Notes under the pieces: model-generated
What the model was told of the DNA's origin: nothing
What the model saw: only the letters and a program-made list of their open reading frames with translations
Databases searched by the model: none
NCBI GenBank assembly: GCA_041486955.1
Contig: JBGPML010000052.1
Span: 1-5,457 of the forward strand
Length of the DNA: 5,457 bases
From: JBGPML01 sp041486955
GTDB taxonomy: Bacteria; Patescibacteriota; UBA1384; 2-12-FULL-50-11; DASWYB01
Direction of reading: 5' to 3'
Part shown: in pieces, positions 1-5,457 of the stretch
Position numbering within the stretch: the stretch's first letter is position 1
Layout of the letters: each line of letters opens with the position of its first letter
Made by a program: the position numbers and the translations under genes

Positions 1-956
1 ACCTCCACACTTCGACCGTGAGAAATAAAGCCTTCATCGCCAAATATTTGGTGCAAGAGGAAAATTTCAAAAGGACGCAAATTTGTCGCCGTCTGGTTGA
101 AAAGATTCGTTCCCTTAGTAAACGCAATCGCCCCATCACTCGATTGATGAATACCGATGAAGCCACGCAAGGCGAGATCAAAGAAGGTCGCAGTAATTTC
201 TTTTTTGCCGATATGACCGTGGTAGAGGGCGCCAATAATGGCTGGGGGCGTAGTCGTTGGAGGTTGGCTTATTTTTTTACTATTTTGCACCCGCAAGTAA
301 GCCATAAATCGTTTCAGGAGCAAGTAAAGCAAGAATAAAACCGTTAGGGCGGGGAAAATAATCGCGATCGTCAGCCACGTTTCAGGCGATAAGGTAGCCA
401 GTCGTTGTTTGATTTTGCCAAGCGGGGAGAGAGATAAATATGTCTTTGGAAAGGTAAATTCAATCGATACTGTCGCCCCGTCATAAACCTCAAAAGCATT
501 GAACTCAACGGTCTGATGATCAATAATGCGATAACCAGATTGAGTGACCCCATGAACGGCATAAATACGCGGAAGTAACGATTCGACATCGTCGACTGGA
601 TATGGCAACCGAACCGTTGCAGTAATCGCATTAATAAATTGGGGCGAGTCCCGGACAATAATGAGCAAAAATCTATCTTTTTCGTTTTCAAATGTTAACG
701 TGCCACCAACATTTTTATCATTAACCTTCACCGAACCATCACGATCAATCACGATCGAATAATTGGCTTGATCACTATTTTTTACGGGACTTAAGTCTTT
801 CGGCAATTCGGTGGCGGCCTGAGGTACATTCTCCGGTGAAAATTGTGATCGAACGGTCAGTCCACCAATAATCAAAACCGCGAGCACGAGAAAAAAATTC
901 AACTGCCGATAGTACAGCGTTGAACCCTTGGCGATTTGGCGCAACGTCTCGAGCAC
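1..956 (-). CDS. DUF2207-type predicted membrane protein, C-terminus cut by the window edge
   Basis: This minus-strand frame is open from a GTG at 956-954 to the left edge, giving 318 residues with no stop. It has a hydrophobic segment at about residues 20-36 (NFFLVLAVLIIGGLTV), then an outside beta-rich region (about 60-175) opening with YSIVIDRDGSVKV. A second membrane segment lies at about 194-215 (WLTIAIIFPALTVLFLLYLL). After it come PPAIIGALYHGHIGKKEIT (237-255) and then ATFFDLALRGFIGI, a close match to the conserved cytoplasmic block of DUF2207 ('PPA..G.L..G.....ITATLLDLA.RGY..I'). The family's function is unknown. The GTG follows AAGGAGG by 3 bases; another in-frame GTG at 983-981 lacks such a site. 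It begins 30 bases after the holA stop, so the two are probably cotranscribed. The family call is from memory of the motif. Confidence 0.85.
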   Translation of the reverse strand, partial: MLETLRQIAKGSTLYYRQLNFFLVLAVLIIGGLTVRSQFSPENVPQAATELPKDLSPVKNSDQANYSIVIDRDGSVKVNDKNVGGTLTFENEKDRFLLIIVRDSPQFINAITATVRLPYPVDDVESLLPRIYAVHGVTQSGYRIIDHQTVEFNAFEVYDGATVSIEFTFPKTYLSLSPLGKIKQRLATLSPETWLTIAIIFPALTVLFLLYLLLKRFMAYLRVQNSKKISQPPTTTPPAIIGALYHGHIGKKEITATFFDLALRGFIGIHQSSDGAIAFTKGTNLFNQTATNLRPFEIFLLHQIFGDEGFISHGRSVE

Positions 957-959
957 CCG

Positions 960-966
960 CCTCCTT
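960..966 (-). promoter_or_regulatory. Shine-Dalgarno site of the DUF2207 gene
   Basis: On the minus strand this reads AAGGAGG, a near-perfect anti-16S match. It ends 3 bases before the GTG at 956-954. The spacing is short but the match is strong, and it decides the GTG start for a gene with no nearby ATG. It lies in the 30-base gap after holA. Confidence 0.75.
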
Positions 967-986
967 ATTTTTCGCCCAACCACGGA

Positions 987-1976
987 CTAACGGCCGCGGC
1001 TTGTCTTATTTAAGGTACCATGCAGTCGAAAGAGGAGCAATAATAGTCCTAATTCTCCTGTAACTAATCCGTTTTTAACTTGGGTGTCAAAACGAATTAA
1101 TTCGGCATAACTCTGCTTGATCGCATGTGACGAGAGCGTTTCTGCCGAAGCCAATGACAATTTTATGACATACGGATTCAAGGCCGAAGCGCGAGCAATA
1201 GCATCGCCCCCTGTGATTCCTTGTTTCAAACAGAGTTTGATTTTGGCTAATGTTCGAATTTGGCTGCCAAGTGTGGCGGCTAACAGCATGGGATCTTCCT
1301 GGACAATAAGTTGCCGATAGAGCTGAATCGATTCTTTGAGCCGACCATCGCGCAAACTATCAGTAAGATGAAACAACGATGCTTCGTCCTCGAAGCACGC
1401 GAATTCAGTTACTTCTCCCGCTGTAATCATCGTCCTATTGCCGGCCAAAGCAGCACAGGCTAATTTTTGAATTTCGAGATTAAGTCGCCAGGTATCGTTC
1501 GCCTGATGGGTGGCCAATAGCTGAACCGCAGCGGGTGCAATCGTCACGCCAGCTTCTTTGGCCATCGATTGAATTAATGTCGTGAGTTTCAAACCACTTG
1601 GTTGCGGAAATTCTTGGATTTTTGCTTGCTTCATCAACCATTGATACAAGGAAAGTCGTTTATCGGGGGCTTTGGGTTCATAAATCACGACTACCGTTGA
1701 GTTGGTGGCATGTTCTAAGAGGTCGACCAGTCCTTGTTGGGTCGCTTTAGGTGCAGAAAAACAGTTTTTTAGAATGAAGAGACGATGCGAGACGAGAAAC
1801 GGTATGGCCAACAACGACTGCTTTAATACATCGAGTGAGGTCTCTTCCATATCTAGTCGGGTGAGATCCGTCAAACTATTGCTTTGGGCTAAAAATCTAC
1901 GTTCAATTGCCTTCATTGCCCGATGTGATTGAAAGGTATCCGGACCAAAAATAAATATACAAAATGATTTTGCCAT
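987..1976 (-). CDS. holA: DNA polymerase III subunit delta (clamp loader)
   Basis: HolA is the delta 'wrench' of the clamp-loader complex, which opens the beta sliding clamp and loads it on primed DNA. The 329 residues match the family's usual length of about 330-345. The N-terminus (SFCIFIFGPDTFQ, 4-16) aligns with the 'FL.GPE.FL' opening of delta. The middle has W163-RLNLEIQKLA, matching the 'D.R.L..E..KL' helix at the end of the AAA+ lid region. The C-terminal collar domain has LFHLTDSLRDG (201-211), LNPYVIKLSL (266-275, the usual 'hPFVhkK' site) and FDTQVKNG (296-303, usual 'D...K.G'). As expected for delta, there is no Walker A motif, since it does not hydrolyse ATP. The ATG at 1976 gives the canonical N-terminus but has no clear Shine-Dalgarno site. 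It is transcribed away from recX and leads into the DUF2207 gene. Confidence 0.93.
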   Translation of the reverse strand: MAKSFCIFIFGPDTFQSHRAMKAIERRFLAQSNSLTDLTRLDMEETSLDVLKQSLLAIPFLVSHRLFILKNCFSAPKATQQGLVDLLEHATNSTVVVIYEPKAPDKRLSLYQWLMKQAKIQEFPQPSGLKLTTLIQSMAKEAGVTIAPAAVQLLATHQANDTWRLNLEIQKLACAALAGNRTMITAGEVTEFACFEDEASLFHLTDSLRDGRLKESIQLYRQLIVQEDPMLLAATLGSQIRTLAKIKLCLKQGITGGDAIARASALNPYVIKLSLASAETLSSHAIKQSYAELIRFDTQVKNGLVTGELGLLLLLFRLHGTLNKTSRGR

Positions 1977-1985
1977 ATAAATCGA

Positions 1986-1996
1986 GTTATATCATA
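1986..1996 (-). promoter_or_regulatory. Candidate -10 region for holA
   Basis: Read on the minus strand, this stretch gives overlapping hexamers TATGAT (1996-1991) and TATAAC (1991-1986). Either would start transcription only a few bases before the holA ATG at 1976. I see no convincing -35 at the right distance. The placement is suggestive because the spacer is only 81 bases and no ribosome binding site is visible. Confidence 0.35.
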
Positions 1997-2044
1997 TCTG
2001 TTAGGTAGGATATACCGAGACTTCTCTTAGGGTCTTGGATTCTG

Positions 2045-2050
2045 TACAAT
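2045..2050 (+). promoter_or_regulatory. Candidate -10 box for recX (possibly leaderless)
   Basis: TACAAT ends 7 bases before the recX ATG at 2058. A normal sigma-70 start would then fall on or next to the A of the start codon. No purine-rich Shine-Dalgarno sequence lies between. The -35 position (about 2022-2027, TTCTCT) is weak. If real, recX mRNA has essentially no 5' leader. Confidence 0.4.
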
Positions 2051-2057
2051 ACGGCTG

Positions 2058-2537
2058 ATGAAACCACCCCGTCAATTTAACCGAGAACAGGCTTGGAGCT
2101 ATGCGCTAAGGCTGCTGAATCAGCGCGGCTACTCCGAATATTCATTAAAGCAAAAATTAACCCAACATTCTGTCACCCCTGAAGATAGTGCCAGTATTAT
2201 TGCAAAACTCAAAGAATTACGTTTTTTGGATGATCGGGCCCTGGCCGAAAATCTCTATCGGAGTCAATCGCGGCATCGGCATATGTCTTCGCGGGCCATT
2301 GCCTACAAATTACAACAAAAAGGAATCCATCGCACGATCATTGACCAGACACTCAAGGTTGATAACGATGTTCCGAGTGAACAAGACCGCGCGCAGACAC
2401 TCGCAACTCGCTACTGGGAGAAAACGAAGGACCTGCCCCATCAAAAACGACGGGAACGGTTGATGAGCTTCCTCTATCGAAGAGGGTTTCCCAGTTCAGT
2501 AATCACAATTGTCGCGAGACGGATTATCCAAGCTTAA
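2058..2537 (+). CDS. recX: Regulatory protein RecX
   Basis: RecX binds RecA filaments and modulates, usually inhibits, their recombinase and coprotease activity. The 159 residues are all-helical and fit the three-repeat architecture of the family. Repeat 1 (about 14-60) has YALRLLNQRGYSEYSLKQKL and LKELRFLDDRALAENL; repeat 2 (about 62-100) has SSRAIAYKLQQKGIHRTII; repeat 3 (about 112-157) ends in FLYRRGFPSSVI. The R-G-Y/F-s turn and 'L.e..flDD..fA' are family hallmarks. ATG 2058 gives a typical short basic N-terminus; the frame upstream closes at TAG 2028, so no much longer start exists. There is no Shine-Dalgarno site. recA is not in the window, so the usual recA-recX pairing cannot be assessed. 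The gene is divergent from holA and 79 bases ahead of the next gene. Confidence 0.92.
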   Translation: MKPPRQFNREQAWSYALRLLNQRGYSEYSLKQKLTQHSVTPEDSASIIAKLKELRFLDDRALAENLYRSQSRHRHMSSRAIAYKLQQKGIHRTIIDQTLKVDNDVPSEQDRAQTLATRYWEKTKDLPHQKRRERLMSFLYRRGFPSSVITIVARRIIQA

Positions 2538-2562
2538 TAATCTCGGGCTAGCATCCGAACAG

Positions 2563-2590
2563 TTGCATGATGGGTCAAATTGCGTATAGT
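2563..2590 (+). promoter_or_regulatory. Candidate sigma-70 promoter for the small anchored protein
   Basis: A TTGCAT -35 box (2563-2568) and a TATAGT -10 box (2585-2590) are separated by 16 bases. The predicted start is near 2597, leaving a leader of about 20 bases that contains the full AGGAGG site. A perfect TATAAT also occurs at 2596-2601, but starting from it would cut into the ribosome binding site. The 79-base gap after recX supports an independent promoter. Confidence 0.5.
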
Positions 2591-2606
2591 GTGAATATAA
2601 TGAATC

Positions 2607-2612
2607 AGGAGG
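2607..2612 (+). promoter_or_regulatory. Shine-Dalgarno site of the small anchored protein
   Basis: AGGAGG lies 4 bases before ATG 2617. It is a strong match and fixes the start. It contrasts with the lack of any such site ahead of recX and holA. Confidence 0.85.
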
Positions 2613-2616
2613 TTCG

Positions 2617-3051
2617 ATGAAAGCAGTTAATCAAATTTTGATCACGGTGGTCTTAGTTGCTCTTCTTGGATTGGGGATCTTTTTTGGCGTGCAACAGATA
2701 CGTCAGGGTGGCGGGAAGGGTACACGCCAAGCTATTTTCCTGACCAATGGGCAAGTTTACTTTGGCTATGCCTCTGGCCTAGGTTCAAAGTACATTAAGC
2801 TAAAAGATATTTACTACCTCCAGGTTCAAGACCCAATTCAACCAGCTAAAGACAATGCCACTCAGCAGCCGCAAGTCAGTTTGGTTAAGTTAGGCAATGA
2901 ACTTCATGGCCCGAAAGACGAAATGAAAATTAATCGGGATCAGGTTCTGTTTGTTGAAGATATGAAAAATGAATCAAAAGTAAACGAAGCGATAGCTAAT
3001 TACGTCAAAAACGGAGCCCAGGCGACGCCAACTCCAACGCCGACAAAATAG
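2617..3051 (+). CDS. Small membrane-anchored protein of a CPR-associated family, function unknown
   Basis: The 144-residue protein has one N-terminal membrane helix (about 8-26, LITVVLVALLGLGIFFGV) and a soluble domain. The helix is preceded by a single lysine, so an N-in, C-out anchor is likely. The domain has AIFLTNGQVYFGYASGLGS (39-57), KLKDIYYLQVQ (61-71), then LVKLGNELHGPKDEMKINRD (89-108), QVLFVEDMKNESKV and AIANYV. I recognise the 'LTNGQVYFG ... LVKLGNE.HGP.D.M.I.RDQ' pattern as a hypothetical family frequent in CPR genomes; no function is known to me. The tail is a TPTPTPT run (137-143), probably unstructured. It has its own promoter and a strong ribosome binding site, and a terminator follows 13 bases after the TAG, so it looks like a single-gene transcription unit. 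Confidence 0.85.
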   Translation: MKAVNQILITVVLVALLGLGIFFGVQQIRQGGGKGTRQAIFLTNGQVYFGYASGLGSKYIKLKDIYYLQVQDPIQPAKDNATQQPQVSLVKLGNELHGPKDEMKINRDQVLFVEDMKNESKVNEAIANYVKNGAQATPTPTPTK

Positions 3052-3064
3052 TCGACTAAACCCG

Positions 3065-3096
3065 AAAAAAGAGCTGCGACAGTAGCTCTTTTTTTT
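3065..3096 (+). terminator. Intrinsic transcription terminator
   Basis: GAGCT (3071-3075) pairs with AGCTC (3084-3088) around an 8-base loop, extended by six A (3065-3070) pairing into eight T (3089-3096). The T-run right after the stem is the classic rho-independent form. It begins 13 bases after the stop of the small anchored protein. The A-run would also supply a U-tract on the other strand, but no minus-strand gene ends here. Confidence 0.9.
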
Positions 3097-3150
3097 GTTT
3101 TGCTAAAGGCGATAATTCCTTGATTTACTAACCAGAAGTTTGATACGGTG

Positions 3151-3160
3151 TATATATAAA
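3151..3160 (+). promoter_or_regulatory. AT-rich candidate -10 region for the surface protein gene
   Basis: TATATATAAA contains overlapping TATATA and TATAAA hexamers just ahead of the AGGAGG site. A start from the first hexamer would fall near 3163, at the very edge of the ribosome binding site. No good -35 is at 16-18 bases; TTGATT (3120-3125) is too far. A promoter somewhere between the terminator and 3176 is expected, but this exact box is uncertain. Confidence 0.3.
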
Positions 3161-3164
3161 TCTT

Positions 3165-3170
3165 AGGAGG
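3165..3170 (+). promoter_or_regulatory. Shine-Dalgarno site of the surface protein gene
   Basis: AGGAGG (continuing as GG) is followed after 5 bases by an in-frame CTG (3176) and after 14 bases by an in-frame TTG (3185). No ATG or GTG lies at usable distance. The 5-base spacing favours CTG and matches the short spacings of the two other sites in this window; TTG is the more common codon but sits far away. Confidence 0.75.
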
Positions 3171-3175
3171 GGTCG

Positions 3176-5457
3176 CTGTTCAACTTGTTTCGAGTTAACA
3201 AAGCCGCGTTTCAGTGCACCCTAAAATCGAGACCGAATTTTTCGGTTATGGTTTGTGTTGCTTTCTTTCTCGGAACAATGCTGGCCAGCTTGCTCTCAGC
3301 CCCTGGTGCATCGGCGGCTATCGTACGCCGGCTGGATTTTAGCGCTCGCTTAAGGTCATCCGTCAGTGATACCGTCGTCCCTGACGGCACCTATACCATT
3401 ACCTTTAGCCTCTACATTGAACCCTCGGATACGACCACTCTCTGGACCGAAACTCAGTCATTAGCGGTAACCAATGGAGTAGTGTCTACCTCATTAGGTT
3501 CAGTTACGCCCTTTCCGGCTAGTGTCACCTTTAATGGGGATAGTTTCTACTTAGGCATTCAAGTCGGGGATGATCCAGAGATGAGACCCCGGAAGCAGAT
3601 TAGTTCTGTGCCCATGGCCTTTAACGCCAACAGAGTTAATGGGGTCAGGGCGGGTACGCGCGCCAACAACGTCTTGAAACTCAACGCTTCAGGCAATATT
3701 AATATTCAGGGTGGCGCGACGTTGGGATCGGCTTTGAACGTAGCTGGAGATATTAATGCCTCCGGTGGGGTACTGAAAATTGCCGGCAGGACAGTCTGTA
3801 CCGCCAACGGATGCGATGCCGCCGCTAGTTCTGGCAACTATATTCAGAATGGAACAAGCGTGCAGACTGCAAGCTTCGCCATTCAACCTGCCTCGGATTC
3901 AACGATCGCCGCAGTTATCAGAGGAGCTGCCGATCAAAGTGCCAATCTTCAGGAATGGCAAGATTCCACGGGTGCTATTCTGGCCAGCATCTCTTCGTCA
4001 GGTGTCTTGGCCTTGCCAGCCAATGGTTTGAATGTTGGCTCTGGCCAGTTACAAGTGACGAATAATAATGTTGACATCGCCAATACGCTGACCGTTGGGA
4101 GTAACATTGATGCCACCAGCGGCGTCTTGAAAGTGGCGGGGATTACGGTCTGTACTACTTCTGGCTGTACTGCCGCCAGTGGATCGGGTGATTACATTCA
4201 AAACGGGACAAGTATTCAATCTGCCAGTTTGGCCATCCAGCCAGCTGCCGGAACGGATATTGGCATTGTAGTTAAGGCCAATGCCTCGCAATCCGCCAAC
4301 TTGCAGGAATGGCAGGATTCCAGTGGGACGGCCTTAGCCACCATTTCACCCTCCGGCGTCTTGACTCTGCCCAGTAACAGTTTAGCGGTTGGCGGGACGC
4401 AATTGGTGGCGAGCGGCGGCAATGTCGGTATCGGCACCAACAACCCAATCCACGCTAAGCTGCAGGTAACGCAAACCGCCGGATCGGGCGCTCTGTCCCT
4501 TACGGCCTCCGGCACCGGGACAACCGGCCTGCTGTGGGATTCGGGTACCTACGGGTTTATTGACTACAACACGTCGTCCAGCTCTGGCGTCCGTTACTCC
4601 GCCTTGGGGCCTTTGATTTTTGGCAGCAACACCAATGCGATATATGGCTCATCGACCTTTAGCGAAAAAATGCGGTTAACCGCCGGTGGCAATCTCGGCA
4701 TCGGGACCATGAGTCCCCAACAAGCCCTGACTTTAGCATCAAGCGATAATTTCGGTATTGAGATGGCGTCGCCGGGAGCCCCGACAGTAACGCCTTTCAC
4801 GAGCGGTGGGAGCATTTCAGACAACACCTATTACTATAAAGTTGTGGCCGTTGATGGCGCGGGCGGAACAACGGTAGGCGGGACGGAATCAAGCGCCGCG
4901 ACGGTCAGCGGCGGCGGCGGTTCCGGTTCGGTCGCCCTTTCCTGGACTGCGATCTCGGGCGCGGCCAGCTATACTGTCTACCGCACCACCACTTCCGGCA
5001 CGTATACGACACCGACCCTGATTGCCGCCGGCATTACTACGGCAAGCTATACTGACACCGCTACCTCAACCTCTGCCGGCGCTCCGCCAAGTGTCACTAC
5101 GGCCATGTATATAAAAATTTCCTCCTCCGGTGATTCCTGGATTAACAACGGTGGGAAACTGGGAATTGCCACCGCTAGCCCAACGGAAAAGTTAACCGTG
5201 AACGGCAACATCAACGCGTCGGGTACAAACGGCTCTTATATCACCGCTAACTACGTCTCAAATGCGGCTGCATATCTTCAAACGTGGAACCGAGGCGGGG
5301 ACATCACTTGTGGGGGAGATTATCGCGGAGCGCTCTACTTTGGCGTAAAGATGACTGATCCGGGTACTCTTACCGGCTCTCCTTGTACCCAAACCGTCTC
5401 AGTTCAACCAACCCTCACTCCGCTCGACGCTACTAATCCCAATTTTGGTATAGAGGC
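3176..5457 (+). CDS. Large secreted modular fibre-like surface protein, C-terminus cut by the window edge
   Basis: One frame stays open from 3167 to the right edge, giving 760 residues from CTG 3176. Order: basic n-region (R6, K9, K17, R19) and signal peptide core at about 24-42 (VMVCVAFFLGTMLASLLSA), with likely cleavage near A47 (PGASA-AIV). Next comes a beta domain (about 49-154) with VPDGTYTITFSLY, a central LWTE and the closing motif QISSVPMAFNANRV (141-154), familiar from CPR and tail-fibre-like proteins. Two 118-residue repeats follow (187-422). GIGT-type motifs lie at about 416, 506 and 661, and a fibronectin-III-like domain at about 535-640 (LSWTAISGAASYTVYRTT). The last part has cysteines 712 and 737. 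An autoproteolytic S74 tail would be downstream if present. The role as adhesin or surface fibre is inferred. ATG 3248 would keep the hydrophobic core but drop the basic n-region and has no ribosome site. Confidence 0.85.
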   Translation, partial: MFNLFRVNKAAFQCTLKSRPNFSVMVCVAFFLGTMLASLLSAPGASAAIVRRLDFSARLRSSVSDTVVPDGTYTITFSLYIEPSDTTTLWTETQSLAVTNGVVSTSLGSVTPFPASVTFNGDSFYLGIQVGDDPEMRPRKQISSVPMAFNANRVNGVRAGTRANNVLKLNASGNINIQGGATLGSALNVAGDINASGGVLKIAGRTVCTANGCDAAASSGNYIQNGTSVQTASFAIQPASDSTIAAVIRGAADQSANLQEWQDSTGAILASISSSGVLALPANGLNVGSGQLQVTNNNVDIANTLTVGSNIDATSGVLKVAGITVCTTSGCTAASGSGDYIQNGTSIQSASLAIQPAAGTDIGIVVKANASQSANLQEWQDSSGTALATISPSGVLTLPSNSLAVGGTQLVASGGNVGIGTNNPIHAKLQVTQTAGSGALSLTASGTGTTGLLWDSGTYGFIDYNTSSSSGVRYSALGPLIFGSNTNAIYGSSTFSEKMRLTAGGNLGIGTMSPQQALTLASSDNFGIEMASPGAPTVTPFTSGGSISDNTYYYKVVAVDGAGGTTVGGTESSAATVSGGGGSGSVALSWTAISGAASYTVYRTTTSGTYTTPTLIAAGITTASYTDTATSTSAGAPPSVTTAMYIKISSSGDSWINNGGKLGIATASPTEKLTVNGNINASGTNGSYITANYVSNAAAYLQTWNRGGDITCGGDYRGALYFGVKMTDPGTLTGSPCTQTVSVQPTLTPLDATNPNFGIE
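3734..4087 (+). repeat. 118-residue coding tandem repeat, unit 1
   Basis: This unit encodes residues 187-304 of the surface protein. It starts LNVAGDINASGGVLKIAG, carries a C-T-A-N-G-C loop (C208, C213), then YIQNGTSVQTASFAIQP, SANLQEWQDSTG and SGVLALP. It aligns to unit 2 with no gap. The shared landmarks (IQNGTS at 3842 and 4196, NLQEWQDS at 3944 and 4298) are each exactly 354 bases apart. Confidence 0.9.
4088..4441 (+). repeat. 118-residue coding tandem repeat, unit 2
   Basis: This unit encodes residues 305-422. It starts LTVGSNIDATSGVLKVAG, with the C-T-T-S-G-C loop (C326, C331), YIQNGTSIQSASLAIQP, SANLQEWQDSSG and SGVLTLP. The last 20 or so residues are more divergent. Where unit 1 has NNNVDIANT, this unit has GGNVGIGTN, so it ends in the first GIGT-type fibre motif. 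Confidence 0.9.
4778..5095 (+). other. Fibronectin type III-like domain within the surface protein
   Basis: Residues 535-640 read as an FN3-like beta sandwich: APTVTPFTSGGSISDNTYYY opens it, KVVAVDG follows, and the second half has VALSWTAISGAASYTVYR with W588 and the Y-x-V-Y-R strand. A GGGGSGS stretch (579-585) sits between the halves. It lies between the second and third GIGT-type motifs, so it looks like a module placed into the fibre array. The boundaries are approximate. Confidence 0.7.

Noticed and set aside
18..338. Plus-strand open frame of 106 codons near the left edge
   Set aside because: It is antisense to the conserved cytoplasmic part of the DUF2207-type gene, has no ribosome site and shows no recognisable domain.
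371..691. Minus-strand open frame of 106 codons beginning MKTKKIDFC
   Set aside because: It lies in another frame inside the DUF2207-type gene on the same strand. That gene has a family motif, two membrane segments and a strong ribosome site; this frame has none.
2543..2558. Possible hairpin after recX (TCGG paired with CCGA)
   Set aside because: The stem is only 4-5 base pairs with no T-run after it, so it does not qualify as an intrinsic terminator.
3734..4441. Possible CRISPR-like or mobile repeat
   Set aside because: The repeats are 354 bases, in frame, diverged at DNA level and conserved as protein, so this is a protein domain duplication.
3689..4827. Several open frames of 65-99 codons on both strands across the surface protein
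   Set aside because: They are shadows of a repetitive, Gly/Ala/Thr-rich coding region; two of the minus-strand frames simply mirror the two tandem repeats.
3176..5457. Prophage tail fibre gene
   Set aside because: The gene has a signal peptide, and the visible neighbours are holA, recX and a chromosomal membrane protein with no phage genes; the downstream side is unseen, so this is not fully excluded.

Overview
The window looks like a piece of chromosome from a Patescibacteria (Candidate Phyla Radiation) bacterium or a close relative. This is inferred from gene content, not from a marker gene. A small membrane-anchored protein (2617-3051) belongs to a family I recognise from many CPR genomes. 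The last gene starts with the secreted beta-domain plus 'SVP-AFNA' motif common in CPR and environmental fibre-like proteins. The core genes are compact, with short gaps. All frames read cleanly with the standard code: no in-frame TGA, and the three complete genes end in TAG, TAA and TAG, so nothing points to the UGA-recoded Gracilibacteria/SR1 group.

Layout. Minus strand, left part: holA (DNA polymerase III delta, clamp loader, 987-1976) is followed after 30 bases by a DUF2207-type membrane protein. That gene starts at GTG 956 and runs off the left edge. An 81-base divergent spacer (1977-2057) separates holA from the plus-strand genes. Plus strand: recX (RecA regulator, 2058-2537), a small anchored hypothetical protein with its own promoter and strong ribosome binding site (2617-3051), an intrinsic terminator (3065-3096), then a large exported modular protein that starts near 3176 at a non-ATG codon and runs off the right edge.

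The most informative region is 3176-5457. It encodes at least 760 residues in one open frame: a signal peptide, an N-terminal beta domain, two gapless 118-residue tandem repeats each with a C-x4-C motif, three 'G-I-G/A-T-x-x-P' fibre motifs, and a fibronectin-III-like module lying between the second and third of those motifs. GC content rises sharply over the C-terminal modules, which suggests module exchange. The natural reading is a cell-surface fibre or adhesin, plausibly for contact with a host cell or other surface; that role is inferred.

The left and centre genes are replication and recombination housekeeping (clamp loading, RecA control) plus membrane proteins of unknown role. The terminator probably separates this expression from the surface protein. 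No RNA genes, CRISPR arrays, insertion sequences or prophage integration genes were seen, and no gene-free stretch exceeds 300 bases.
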